Source: Pedobacter sp. KBS0701 (GTDB taxonomy: Bacteria; Bacteroidota; Bacteroidia; Sphingobacteriales; Sphingobacteriaceae). From it: 64,000 bases of DNA. A model generated the notes under the pieces. That model did not search any database. It had not been told where the DNA came from and was given only the letters and a program-made list of their open reading frames with translations. The stretch lies in the NCBI RefSeq assembly GCF_005938645.2, contig NZ_CP042171.1, positions 2,294,001 to 2,358,000 of the forward strand, written 5' to 3'. Positions 33,227 through 43,300 of the stretch are shown one piece after another. A program made the position numbers and the translations under genes. Numbering within the stretch: the first letter of the stretch is position 1; the number at the start of each line of letters is the position of its first letter.

Positions 33227-33234
33227 CAAATATA
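33227..33234 (-). promoter_or_regulatory. Candidate -7 box for the 53-codon ORF/tRNA-like locus
   Basis: The minus strand reads TATATTTG, a full match to TAnnTTTG, about 52 bases before the ORF start. No good -33 partner is visible. Confidence 0.35.
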
Positions 33235-33501
33235 TAAATAAGTATATAATATCTATAGATTTAGTAGTTATTATTTTCAATAACACATTAACATATTCAT
33301 TTTCAGTTAATTATTTTTTTTAATGTAAGCTGTTTTTAATTTTATAAATAGCTCCAGATGATATAAAACTTGCAGAAATAAACAGATAGTGGTGCTAAAG
33401 TAACCAATCGCTGGCGGCATACATTTCGATGCCTTTAAATTCAATTTCAGAAAAGCTAATTATTTTAAGGATATTTGCAGTTCAACATTAAAATAGTAAT
33501 T
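33235..33501. other. AT-rich gap before the DEAD-box-like gene
   Basis: This very AT-rich stretch contains no convincing ORF. GATATTTGCAG just before 33480 is close to the -7 consensus and could serve the gene that starts at 33502. Confidence 0.5.
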
Positions 33502-34800
33502 GTGTCTTTAGATAAATTAAAACTTAGTAAACCACTTGTTGCCGCCATGACTGATGCGGGATTTTTAACTCCAAAAGAAATCCAGGCCAGAACAATGTCG
33601 CGCATTTTAGGTGGACAAGATGTTATAGCGGTGGGACCGGAGGGTTCAGGAAAAACAACAACTTATGTTTTAGCTACTTTAATGAAATTGAAATACGCCT
33701 TTGAGGAAGCACCCAGGGCTTTAATTTTAGTGCCAGACGCAGAACATGTAGATCATGTTTTGGAACAATTTAAATTATTAAACCGGAACAGTACATTTAG
33801 AATTTTGGGAATTGATAGCCGTGGCGCTGTTGATACCCAAATGAATGAAATCACAGATGGCTGTGATATTATTGTTGCAGTACCAGACCGTGCACGTGCC
33901 TTATACCTGAAATTGGCATTAAACACGAACAAAATCCAGTTATTTATAGTTGATAATGCAGAGCTTATTGTTAAAAAAGGCCTGCAATTACCAGTTGTAG
34001 AATTAGCTAACAGTGCTTATAAATCTCAGCATGTGGTGTTTACCGAGGTAATGCACGAAAAATTAAACCACATGATTTCGCCTTTTATGAAAGATTCTAC
34101 TACAACCATCGAGGTTGATGAAATAAGAGAAAAGCAGGCGGAAGTTTATCAGCAAATGCTTTATCTGGTACCGAATTTCAGAACAAAGCTAAATCTGTTA
34201 ATCTTATTACTAGGCGATACGGAAGTTTTTGATAAAGTTGTTGTTTTTGTAAATACACGGTTAACTGCACAAACAGTTTATAAAAACTTTAATCAGCATA
34301 AAGAAGGTGAAATTAGCATTTACCGCTCGCTGTTTTTTGATGATAAGGGTTATGATGATATTGATGACTTTAAAGATAACCCAAAGGCAAGAGTTTTAAT
34401 TGTTGCGAATGAGAATTTAGGCGAACTCAATATTGAAGGAATTCCTTTTATCCTGCACTTTGAATTGCCAGAGCAGAAAGAAACCTTAATTCAGCGCATT
34501 GTTAAGCATGGCGATGAAGATGTGGTGGCCATTACTTTTTCTACCGATATTGAATTGATTGAAGTGAAAAAAATTGAACAGGCTATTGGCCAGAAATTAG
34601 AGATCATGGAATTGCCTGAAGATTTAAAAGTGGTTGATGCTGCTGATAAACCTAAGAAAAAGAAAGGTGCCGAAGAAGATGGATCTTCAGAGCGCGGTGC
34701 TGCATTTCATGAAAAAAAAGCCAGCAACCTTAAAAACTACAATTATAGTGCAGGCACTAAAGCCAAAATGACCTATAAGAATAAAAAAGGATTGTCTTAA
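33502..34800 (+). CDS. DEAD-box helicase-like protein with degraded catalytic motifs
   Basis: The probable start is the GTG at 33502 (VSLDKLKLSKPLV); an upstream TTG at 33475 is less likely. The 432-residue protein keeps the Q-motif region (GFLTPKEIQ) and a Walker A loop GPEGSGKTTT, and has two RecA-like domains. The other motifs are changed: DEAD is DNAE (IVDNAELIV), SAT is not recognisable (FTEVM), and HRxGRxGR is replaced by IQRIVKHGDED. The C-terminal tail is Lys-rich. ATP or RNA may still be bound but unwinding is doubtful, so it may act as an RNA-binding scaffold. It is a single gene, followed by a short gap and the OmpA terminator. Confidence 0.8.
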   Translation: MSLDKLKLSKPLVAAMTDAGFLTPKEIQARTMSRILGGQDVIAVGPEGSGKTTTYVLATLMKLKYAFEEAPRALILVPDAEHVDHVLEQFKLLNRNSTFRILGIDSRGAVDTQMNEITDGCDIIVAVPDRARALYLKLALNTNKIQLFIVDNAELIVKKGLQLPVVELANSAYKSQHVVFTEVMHEKLNHMISPFMKDSTTTIEVDEIREKQAEVYQQMLYLVPNFRTKLNLLILLLGDTEVFDKVVVFVNTRLTAQTVYKNFNQHKEGEISIYRSLFFDDKGYDDIDDFKDNPKARVLIVANENLGELNIEGIPFILHFELPEQKETLIQRIVKHGDEDVVAITFSTDIELIEVKKIEQAIGQKLEIMELPEDLKVVDAADKPKKKKGAEEDGSSERGAAFHEKKASNLKNYNYSAGTKAKMTYKNKKGLS

Positions 34801-34900
34801 TAACGGGGCGTCACCCTGATCAGATAGCTATCGGATTTATTTCAGTGTATATTCCACCAAAAAAGATGCTGAAACGAGTTTATCATGACGATTTCTAATA

Positions 34901-34934
34901 TAAAAAAAGCTCCTCAGAAATTAATCTGAAGAGC
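34901..34934 (-). terminator. Rho-independent terminator of the OmpA-family gene
   Basis: GCTCTTCAGA and TCTGAGGAGC pair on the minus strand, followed by TTTTTTTATATT. It lies about 25 bases after the stop at 34959. Confidence 0.85.
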
Positions 34935-34958
34935 TCTTTCATCAACCGTTATTTACAA

Positions 34959-36284
34959 TTAGTATAAAGTAAACTCTACACGACGATTTTGTTGACGGCC
35001 AGCTGCAGTTTTGTTTGTTGCAATTGGTTGGTCAGGTCCATAACCTGTAGCTTCGATTCTTGATGCATTTGCACCTTGAGATACCAAGTAAGCTTTTACT
35101 GATTCTGCTCTGTCTTTAGATAAACGTAAGTTTAACTCTCTACCACCAGTATTATCAGTGTGACCAGCTAATTTTAAGCTAAAGTTTTTCTCTACCAATA
35201 AACCAGCAACACGGTTTAAAGTAGCATAAGATTTAGAACGGATGGTTGATTTACCTAAATCGAATTCTAAGTTAGAAATCGCATCTTTAACCACTTTACG
35301 GTCTTCTTCAGTAATTACTCTAGTCTCTTTAATTACTTCACGTTGAACTTTAATTGGGCAACCAGAACCATCAACAACTGTACCTGAAGCAGTTCCAGGG
35401 CATTTATCGAATTTGTTAGCTACACCATCATTATCATCATCGCCAAGGTCTTTAGCATACTGTTCTCTATCGCGTTGTGCGTTTTGCTCAGCAGTAGATA
35501 ATGCTCTTCTTAGTTCAGCACTTTCTTCAGCACTTTGTTGACGTAAGTTAGCCAATGAGCTGTAGTTTTGTAACTGAGGTTTATCTTTACTGCCTAAAGC
35601 AAATTCCAGACCTGCGTGTGCATAAGCAAATCTGTCGTTACCACCTGTGTTAACTCCATCAAATTTAGCAGATTTAACAAAATTTACATCGTAACCTAAA
35701 TCTACATTAATTCCTTTAGCAACACCCAATTTAAAACCGGCACCTACTGGTACAAACCAGCCTTCTCTATAATAACCTGCGTCTTGCGTATTAGCCGGCA
35801 TAGTAGTAGCGCCAGATGACATGTAACCTGCACCCGCTTTCAAGTAAGGGATAATTACCGCATTTTCATTATTGATGTTAATGTTGGCAACATTCCAAAC
35901 TGCTGATAAAGCTCCAGACCATTGGATGTTGGTTTTGTAACCTGTGTTTGCTATGAAACCACCTGCGCCGTTAGACGCTCTTAATTCTTCAACTTTACCA
36001 GCTAAGAAATCTGCTTGGATACCTAATTGAGGCAAAATTTGTTTTTTAATATAACCTCCGTAACCGATATGTTCTACTGGAGTTTCAAATTGGTGGTTAG
36101 AGTTACCAAAAATAGTTCTTGGCGTTAGCAAACCTCCGTGTACACCTACCGACCAGGTACGGAATTCTTTAGGAGAGAAACGTCCTGTGGTACTCGTAGT
36201 TGTTGGTGTATCCTGGGCAAACAATTGTGATGATAAACCTAATAATGCAACCAACATTGTTGATTTTGTAATTCTCGTATTCAT
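34959..36284 (-). CDS. OmpA-family outer membrane protein
   Basis: The 441-residue protein has a signal peptide ending near LFAQ. An N-terminal beta-barrel part spans about 30-230, followed by an Ala/Glu/Gln-rich helical linker, a thrombospondin type-3-like calcium motif (DDDNDGVANKFDKCP, about 288-302) and a C-terminal OmpA domain with LKLAGHTDNTGG and NLRLSKDRAESVK, the peptidoglycan-binding core. Such proteins tether the outer membrane to the cell wall. It is probably strongly expressed, judging by the strong terminator and single-gene layout. No pore specificity can be inferred. Confidence 0.92.
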   Translation of the reverse strand: MNTRITKSTMLVALLGLSSQLFAQDTPTTTSTTGRFSPKEFRTWSVGVHGGLLTPRTIFGNSNHQFETPVEHIGYGGYIKKQILPQLGIQADFLAGKVEELRASNGAGGFIANTGYKTNIQWSGALSAVWNVANININNENAVIIPYLKAGAGYMSSGATTMPANTQDAGYYREGWFVPVGAGFKLGVAKGINVDLGYDVNFVKSAKFDGVNTGGNDRFAYAHAGLEFALGSKDKPQLQNYSSLANLRQQSAEESAELRRALSTAEQNAQRDREQYAKDLGDDDNDGVANKFDKCPGTASGTVVDGSGCPIKVQREVIKETRVITEEDRKVVKDAISNLEFDLGKSTIRSKSYATLNRVAGLLVEKNFSLKLAGHTDNTGGRELNLRLSKDRAESVKAYLVSQGANASRIEATGYGPDQPIATNKTAAGRQQNRRVEFTLY

Positions 36285-36500
36285 GTTATTATATTTTTAA
36301 ATATTAGTGTCTTAACAGTTTTTTTATCGTACTGTTTTGCATGGACCAAGAAAAAATCTTGCCAAACACCACGTTTATTACGCAAACAGCATATTATCAG
36401 AAGGTTAACAAAATAATTTTATTTCACAAAAAAGTTACGTAATGATAAATACTACCTATTTTTATGTACAGAATACTATACATTAGCGAGGGGCTAGAGA

Positions 36501-36577
36501 ATAAAGTTCCTTTGGATTGTATGCATGTTATTAGAAAACTACGGCAATGGATCCTTCGATTACGCTACAATTGACGT
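36501..36577 (+). repeat. Direct repeat, copy A
   Basis: It starts ATAAAGTTCCTTTGGATTGT and contains TTAGAAAACTACGGCAATGG. The corresponding stretch at 37082 begins ATAAAGTTCCTTTGAATTAT and contains TTAGAAAACTATGGCAATGG; the two are about 80 percent alike by eye. Confidence 0.75.
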
Positions 36578-37081
36578 TATTTTACAAATAATTATTAATC
36601 AGTATTTTAACTACTTTCGCATTTCCATCCAGCTAGGCCATAGTACAGCATCTCCGTTCTACTTAAATCCGGCCTAACAAATTTTTCGGGCTACACTGCT
36701 TAAGCCAGCCTACTAGCTTCGAAAGAAAAATTTTCAGTCGGTGTTTTTTGTTTTTTCATTTGTCTTTATGTTTTCAATGGCATTCAAGCTAGCTTCGCTG
36801 GTCTTTTTGACACCAAAAAGATGGAGGCCTTCGGCGGCGGCGAGCCGAGGCAAGCCCGTGCGTGGGATAAGAGAAGACAATTGTACATCACTCATATTGA
36901 TTTTAAACAATTTAATTAACCCTCAGGATTGACAAAACGAAGTTGGTGCCATCTGACAGATGATCAACCATTTGTGTTTGGAATTAATAATTTCGGCGGC
37001 GCAACCTGTCAATAGAATCTGTCTTCATCTGTGATAAAAGATCATTTGCTTAGATAAACCTTAAATTACTTATATGTTAGA

Positions 37082-37157
37082 ATAAAGTTCCTTTGAATTA
37101 TATACTTGTTGTTAGAAAACTATGGCAATGGATCTTCGAATACGCTCAGGATGACAA
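37082..37157 (+). repeat. Direct repeat, copy B
   Basis: This is the partner of the copy at 36501, about 580 bases away. Its end GATCTTCGAATACGCTCAGG then ATGACAAA ties it to the dispersed GATGACA family. Confidence 0.75.
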
Positions 37158-37371
37158 AGTGAAGGAAAGAATTGTTCTAAATATATTCTGTGTCAATCTG
37201 CGTCTCCGTGACAACTTATTTCCCTTATTAGACATACTCAATGATTAGCGTAATCTTTCTCAGTGGCATCACCAGGCACAACGACAAAATTTTTACAGAT
37301 ATATCTCTTTTAAATTTATATATTTCGGGCGAATTAACCGCTAATAAATCGATTAAACCAAATATTACTGT

Positions 37372-38394
37372 ATGAATAAGGAAAAGTTGTTCAATGAAAT
37401 CAAAGATTTGAGCATCATAAATTCTTTCTCTAAACACGAACAACTTGTACAGGGAATCATTAATGGCCTTAATCACAAACTGATTGTCAAGGGCGACATG
37501 TTGCCTTCGGTTAACGAAATGATGCGGGAAACCGGTTTTGCCAAAGAAACCATCGGAAAGGCCTATAAAGAACTGATCAGCAGGGGGATTTTAGAATCGA
37601 AAAACAGGATGGGCTATTTTGTAGCTACTGATGATACCGAACAGCACCTGAAAGTTTGTTTGCTGATTTACGCATTCGATACCTTCCAGGAAACATTTTA
37701 CCAGAACTTTCGCGATCATCTGGGTGATAACATTCAGGTTGATGTATATTTTCACCACAACAATTTTAGTGTTTTCGAGTCCATCATAAACAGCAACAAA
37801 GGTCAGTATGGGCTATATGTAATTGCACCGATAGAAAGTAACGAGGCCAAAGAAGTTTTGGAGCAATTGCCAAAAGAAAAATTATTGATTGTAGATCGCT
37901 ATGTAAAACTGAAAGGCGATTATTCCTATATTGTTCAGGAGTTTGAAAAGGCTTCTTATAACGCTTTTTTAGAACTGGCACCCAGAATTAAGGAATTTTC
38001 GGAATTTGTTTTCTTCTTTAAACCTTCTTCTGCAGAGCCGAACGAAGTATTAATTTCCTTTAAACGTTTTATAAAAGAATTTAACATCAACGGAGTAATC
38101 AAAAACAATTACGAGGCAGGTAGTATTGCACCGGATAAGGTTTATTTTACCATACACAACCTTGAGCTTTGGGAAATGCTGAAAGATACTAAGGTTAAAG
38201 GCTTAAAAGTGGGTAAAGATCTCGGGATTCTTTCTCATAACGATGATAACGTTAAAGAGATCATATTTGATGGGATTACTACCTTTTCAATCGATTTTGC
38301 GCACATGGGCCGCTTAGCTGCCGAGTTTGTGCTGAGCTTAAAGCCTATTAAACAGGTAATGGAAAATAAACTGATCAGAAGAAATTCACTTTAA
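37372..38394 (+). CDS. GntR-family regulator with ligand-binding domain
   Basis: The 340-residue protein has an N-terminal winged-helix domain of the GntR type (LVQGIINGLNHKLIVKGDMLPSVNEMMRETGFAKETIGKAYKEL, about 25-70). Its C-terminal part resembles a periplasmic-binding-protein/LacI-type domain (LYVIAPIESNEAKEVLEQLP, DRYV, FDGITTFSIDFAHMGRLAAEFVL). That architecture is typical of regulators that sense a sugar inducer and control adjacent sugar genes. It lies 9 bp before the symporter gene and upstream of the PUL. No operator was identified by eye. Confidence 0.85.
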   Translation: MNKEKLFNEIKDLSIINSFSKHEQLVQGIINGLNHKLIVKGDMLPSVNEMMRETGFAKETIGKAYKELISRGILESKNRMGYFVATDDTEQHLKVCLLIYAFDTFQETFYQNFRDHLGDNIQVDVYFHHNNFSVFESIINSNKGQYGLYVIAPIESNEAKEVLEQLPKEKLLIVDRYVKLKGDYSYIVQEFEKASYNAFLELAPRIKEFSEFVFFFKPSSAEPNEVLISFKRFIKEFNINGVIKNNYEAGSIAPDKVYFTIHNLELWEMLKDTKVKGLKVGKDLGILSHNDDNVKEIIFDGITTFSIDFAHMGRLAAEFVLSLKPIKQVMENKLIRRNSL

Positions 38395-38403
38395 CACCAT
38401 CGC

Positions 38404-39996
38404 GTGGGAACAACGGCCATCATCAGTTTTATCCTGTTCACGGTTTTGGCCGCGACCATCTCTTATTTCAAAACGAGGAAAACACAAAGATCAACCATTA
38501 CGGGGTTTTTCTTTGCCAACCGCACCAATGGTTTTATCATTATCGGTGCTTCGCTGTTTTTTAGTAACATTAGCGCCAACCAGTTTATCGGCGAAAACGA
38601 ATCGGTTTACATCAATAACATGTCGGTAATTAGTTGGGGGATTTCCTCCATTTTTGCTATGATCATCGTTTCTGAGTTTTTTATTCCCATTTATTTTAAA
38701 ACCGGGATCCGTACCATTCCAGATTTTTTGGAGAAACGTTATGATAAACAGACTAAAACGCTGGTTTCGGTTATTTTTCTGTTTAGTTATATCATTAACC
38801 TGCTTCCATCGGTGCTTTATGGTGGTGCCGTTGCTTTTAGTAACCTGATCGATCTTTCCGGTTTTCACCTTTCTTATTGGGAAAGCATTTGGGTTTTTGT
38901 ATGGATTATGGGCCTGATTGGTTCGGTTTATACCATTTTGGGTGGATTTAAGGCCATTACCATTTCTGATACCGTATTGAGTGCCGGTATGCTGATCCTC
39001 ATTATCGCCCTGCCATATTATGGCTTGCGTTATCTGGGTCAGGGCGATTTTTTCAGCGGACTTTCTACCGTAATGTCCACCAAAAAAGAACACCTCAATT
39101 CGATAGGGCGCAGTAATGATGCCGTTCCTTTTTCTACTTTGTTTACCGGTATGCTGATCGTTAACCTTTATTACTGGGGAATGGAACAATACATCATTCA
39201 GCAGGTGCTGGCGGCCAAAAGTTTGGAAGAAGGCCAAAAGGGCATTGCATTAACCTGTTTTGCCAAATTACTTTGTCCATTGCTGATCAATATTCCCGGC
39301 TTAATCGCAGTGCACCTTTATCCTGTTTTAACCAATACCAACCAGGTATTTCCGCTGCTTATTAAAGATGTACTGCCGCCACTTTTAATGGGTTTATCGG
39401 CTTGTGTACTTTTTGGGGCTGCCATCACCACTTTTAACGCCGGACTTAACAGTTCGAGTACCTTATTTCTCTTAAATTTATATAAACCTTTTATGGAGAA
39501 AAAAGGAAAAGTATTGTCTGATAAGCGTTTGTTGAGAACAGGACGGCTCTTCCAGATTTCGGTATCGTTGTTTGCTATGGTGTTTGCGCCTTTCATTATA
39601 TTTTCGAAGCATGGCTTCTACGAATACCTGCAAAAAATCAGTGCCATTTTTAGTCTCCCCATCTTTACCATTATCTTTTTAGGCTTTATCACCAAAAAAA
39701 TGCCACCCATTGCCGCTAAAATCGGGATGCTTTTCTTTATTTCCTGTTATGTAATGAGTGAGTGGGTATTTTCTATCCAACTGCACTACCTGCATACATT
39801 AGCCATCATCTTTATCATTACTGTTTTATTGATGTTATCCATTTCGAAGCTTTACCCCAAACAAATTCCCTATACTTTGGTGCTGGATAACAAAATTGAA
39901 ATTATTCCCTGGCAGAATAGACATTATTATCATGTTGTATTGATTTCACTCATGGCACTTGTCTTTTTTATTTTCTCTTCTTATATACTTGCTTAG
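38404..39996 (+). CDS. Sodium:solute symporter (SSS family)
   Basis: The 530-residue protein has 13-14 predicted helices. The start GTG at 38404 follows the regulator stop by 9 bases, so the genes are probably co-transcribed. Conserved SSS features include SLFFSNISANQFIGENE near the first helices and WGMEQYIIQQVLAAKSLEEGQKG in the middle. SSS transporters use the Na+ gradient to import sugars and other solutes. Placed in this PUL, it is likely to import the monosaccharide released by the glycosidases (galactose or fucose are the obvious candidates, by inference). Confidence 0.9.
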   Translation: MGTTAIISFILFTVLAATISYFKTRKTQRSTITGFFFANRTNGFIIIGASLFFSNISANQFIGENESVYINNMSVISWGISSIFAMIIVSEFFIPIYFKTGIRTIPDFLEKRYDKQTKTLVSVIFLFSYIINLLPSVLYGGAVAFSNLIDLSGFHLSYWESIWVFVWIMGLIGSVYTILGGFKAITISDTVLSAGMLILIIALPYYGLRYLGQGDFFSGLSTVMSTKKEHLNSIGRSNDAVPFSTLFTGMLIVNLYYWGMEQYIIQQVLAAKSLEEGQKGIALTCFAKLLCPLLINIPGLIAVHLYPVLTNTNQVFPLLIKDVLPPLLMGLSACVLFGAAITTFNAGLNSSSTLFLLNLYKPFMEKKGKVLSDKRLLRTGRLFQISVSLFAMVFAPFIIFSKHGFYEYLQKISAIFSLPIFTIIFLGFITKKMPPIAAKIGMLFFISCYVMSEWVFSIQLHYLHTLAIIFIITVLLMLSISKLYPKQIPYTLVLDNKIEIIPWQNRHYYHVVLISLMALVFFIFSSYILA

Positions 39997-40377
39997 CCCT
40001 GTATTTCAGTTGTTTATATATTTTATTTACTCGCTTGGAATATTAAATATTTTGTTTATCATTGTATCCGAAAATAATAGGATAGAATAGGATAGGATAG
40101 TTAAGTTTGTTTACCTGCTTTCAAGCATTTTATTCCCCATAGAGAAGAGGGTAACAAGTAAATAAATGTTAAAATCACTTGTCTGAACTATTGTTTTCAT
40201 TAACCAAATAATTCCAAATTATGAGAAATTTTACAACTTATTGTGCAGTTATGCAAACCCTACCATCAATTGCTACAGGATGGCCGAAGGATATCCAACA
40301 TCTGAAAAGGCATTAATTTCTGTCGATCTACATCTATCTACAATTTTTTAATTCATCATTTAAAAGCTTATTAGCAA
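39997..40377. other. 381-bp leader region ahead of susC
   Basis: It is AT-rich, with a run of GGATAGAATAGGATAGGATAG at 40080-40100 that contains several direct copies of GGATAG or ATAGG spaced 5-10 bases apart. It probably contains the promoter for the SusC operon and perhaps operators for the GntR-type regulator. No ORF is seen. Confidence 0.55.
40080..40100 (+). promoter_or_regulatory. GGATAG direct repeats in the susC upstream region
   Basis: The sequence GGATAG is repeated with a 5-base period (GGATAGAATAGGATAGGATAG). Such short direct repeats upstream of a PUL operon are candidates for a regulator binding site or for a slippage-prone promoter; either is inference. Confidence 0.4.
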
Positions 40378-43300
40378 ATGAAGCAATTATTTTTGTTTTG
40401 TGGGCACCAACCGGTGTCTGGCAGGCTAAAAAATGCAATGGTATTGACAGGTTCGATGCTTGTATTTTTCCTGATTTTTATGCCTGTAAACAGTTATTCC
40501 CAAACAGGGAAGAAAACCATTACGGGTAAGGTTACCGATACGCTAGGGGTAGGGCTGCCCGGCGTAACTGTGGCAGTAGTAAACAAGGTTAACGTAGGAA
40601 CACAAACCGATAATAACGGGAAATTTGTACTTGATGTTGCGCCCGGCGAAATCCTCCGCTTTTCTTATGTAGGCTACCGCGAGCAAAGGGCAACGGTTGG
40701 AGCAGGTAACATCATCAACATTAAATTAACCGAAGAAAATATGCTTTCGGAAGAGGTGGTGATTACGGCTTTGGGCCAAAAGCAACGTAAAGAGGCTTTG
40801 GTAGGTTCGGTTACCACGGTGAAAGTGGGTAACCTTAAAATTCCTTCCAGTAATTTAACCAATGCACTTTCTGGTCAGATAGCGGGTGTAATCGGTTATC
40901 AACGCAGCGGACAGCCTGGGCAGGATAACTCGCAGTTTTTTATCCGCGGGGTAACTACTTTCGGTTACAAGCAGGATCCGTTGATTTTGATCGATAACGT
41001 AGAGTTAACGAGTTCGGATCTTGCACGCCTTCAGGTAGATGATATCGAGAGTTTTTCGATACTGAAAGATGCGAGTGCTACGGCATTATATGGTGCCAGG
41101 GGCGCAAATGGCGTAATTTTAGTGGCTACCAAATCTGGTAAAGAGGGTAAAGCCAAAATCAGTTTCCGGCTGGAGAACTCTTCTTCACAATCTACCCAAA
41201 ACTTAGAACTTGCCGATCCGATTACCTATATGAGGCTTTTTAATGAGGCTTCTATTGGTAGGGGAATGGATCCGATGTTTACGCCAAACCAGATCATCAA
41301 CACGCAGGCAACGGTAAATAAAAGTCCGGGGTATAACGAATATGTTTACCCAGCGGTTGATTGGTTAGGCCTGTTGTTTAAAAAGAGAACCAGTACGCAA
41401 CGAGCCAACATGAGTGTGAGCGGTGGGGGTGGCGTGGCCAGGTATTACATTGCTGGTTCCTATAACCTTGATAATGGCGTACTTAATCAGGATGAAAAAA
41501 ATAACAACGATAACAACGTAAAATTCCGCAATTACCAGTTGCGCTCTAATATCAATATCGATTTAGGCAAAACTACCGAACTGGTGGTGCGTTTATCGGG
41601 TAATTTTAGCGAATATAATGGTCCGTTGGCTACCGACGGTGGTTTTTCTACCGATCTTTATAATATTGCGGTACACACCAGTCCGGTTATTTTTCCGGCT
41701 TATTTTCCTGCCGATGCGGCCAATCAAAATGCGCAGCACATTTTGTTTGGGAACACAGGTGGCACTGGGGTAAACAGTATTTTGTATAACAACCCTTATG
41801 CGGCATTGCTCCGCGGACATAAAAATTCTACTGAATCGCGTATGTCGGCACAATTAGAATTGAATCAAAAACTGGATTTTTTTACAGAAGGACTTTCGTT
41901 TAAATCGATTTTCAGTACCAACAGGTATTCTTACTTCGATTCGTCAATGGCCTATTCTCCATTTTACTATAACGTAGGCTCTTACGACAAAGCAAGCAAT
42001 ACTTATGTGTTAAACTGGTTAAACTCCGCTACCGGAGATCCATCTCAGGTTCCGAACATTGCACAGGAATATTTAAGTTATTACCCTGGCGATCCGAACA
42101 TCAGCACCTTTCTTTACGGGCAGGCTTCTGTAAATTACGATCATACTTTTGGTAAGAACCATACCGTAAGTGGTGCATTAATTGGTACCGCTCAGCAAAA
42201 TCTTTATAACAATGCCAAAGATCCGAAAACCAATACCAGGACTTTACAATATTCGCTCCCTTACCGGAATTTAGGCTTGGCAGGACGGTTAACTTATTCG
42301 TACAAAAGCCGTTACTTTTTAGAAACCAACTTTGGTTATAATGGCTCGGAAAGGTTTTCGGAAAACCACCGATTTGGTTTCTTCCCAACCATTGGTGCCG
42401 GATGGATTGTTTCTAACGAAGAATTTTGGAAAGGCGGCATTGCCAATGTAGTTAACCGTTTAAAATTGAGGGGAAGTTTTGGTTTAGTGGGTAATGATGC
42501 CATCGGATCACAACGCTTTTTCTACCAGTCTGACGTAAACTTAAACGGTGGTGGTAACTATGCCCAGTTTGGTTATAATGGTGGGGTTACACGTCCTGGC
42601 GTTTACATCAACAGTTACGAAAATACTGATATTACCTGGGAAACTTCGCGCCAAACCAATCTGGCTTTAGAAGCTACGCTTTTCAAAAACATGAACATTA
42701 TTGCGGAGGTGTACAATAATGACCGTTACAATATTTACATGATTCGTAAAAACGTACCCAGCACGTTAGGGTTAGAGGCAATTGATCCAAACACCGGTGC
42801 ACCAGATATTGGTGCGAATATTGGTAAAGCGAGATCAAGAGGTATCGATTTATCACTCGATTATAAGTTTAACGTAAATGCATTTTCTTTTGCGGTTCGT
42901 TCTAACTTAACCTTTGCCAAAAATAAATACATCAATTACGAAGAGCCACAATGGGCCGAAGCTTACCGTTATGCCACGGGGCAGCCGATCAGTAGAAACT
43001 ATGGTTACATTGCTGAACGTTTGTTTGTGGATGATAAAGAGGTACAGAACTCTCCAACACAGATTTTCTCAACAGGTGGTAAACCGCCAAGGGCAGGAGA
43101 TATTAAATATCGCGATTTAAATAACGATGGTAAAATTGACGATGCCGATAAAGCTTACATTGGTTTTCCTCAGTCGCCAGAAGTGGTATATGGTTTCGGT
43201 TTCAGTTCTTCGTACAAAGGTTTTGATCTTTCGGCTTTCTTTACCGGACAGGATAGGATGACTTTCTTTATCGATCCAACCAAGGTGAGTCCTTTTGTAC

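Larger units (their letters stand above)
36285..37371. other. 1.09-kb intergenic region with direct repeats and a GC-rich island
   Basis: No convincing gene is present. It holds two related copies of a ~75-base segment (36501 and 37082), a perfect small hairpin TCTTTTTG/CAAAAAGA (36802-36821) and a GC-rich stretch (36822-36873, GCCTTCGGCGGCGGCGAGCC) that stands out from the AT-rich surroundings. The right end should contain the promoter of the regulator gene at 37372. A 63-codon ORF across the GC-rich part (36741-36932) has no protein-like features. Confidence 0.6.

Noticed and set aside
33475..33501. TTG start for the DEAD-box-like gene
   Set aside because: The conserved N-terminus begins at VSLDKLKL, so the GTG at 33502 is better.
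36741..36932. 63-codon ORF across a GC-rich stretch
   Set aside because: It has no protein-like pattern, ends in a mix of low-complexity and unrelated residues, and coincides with the hairpin and GC-rich island.
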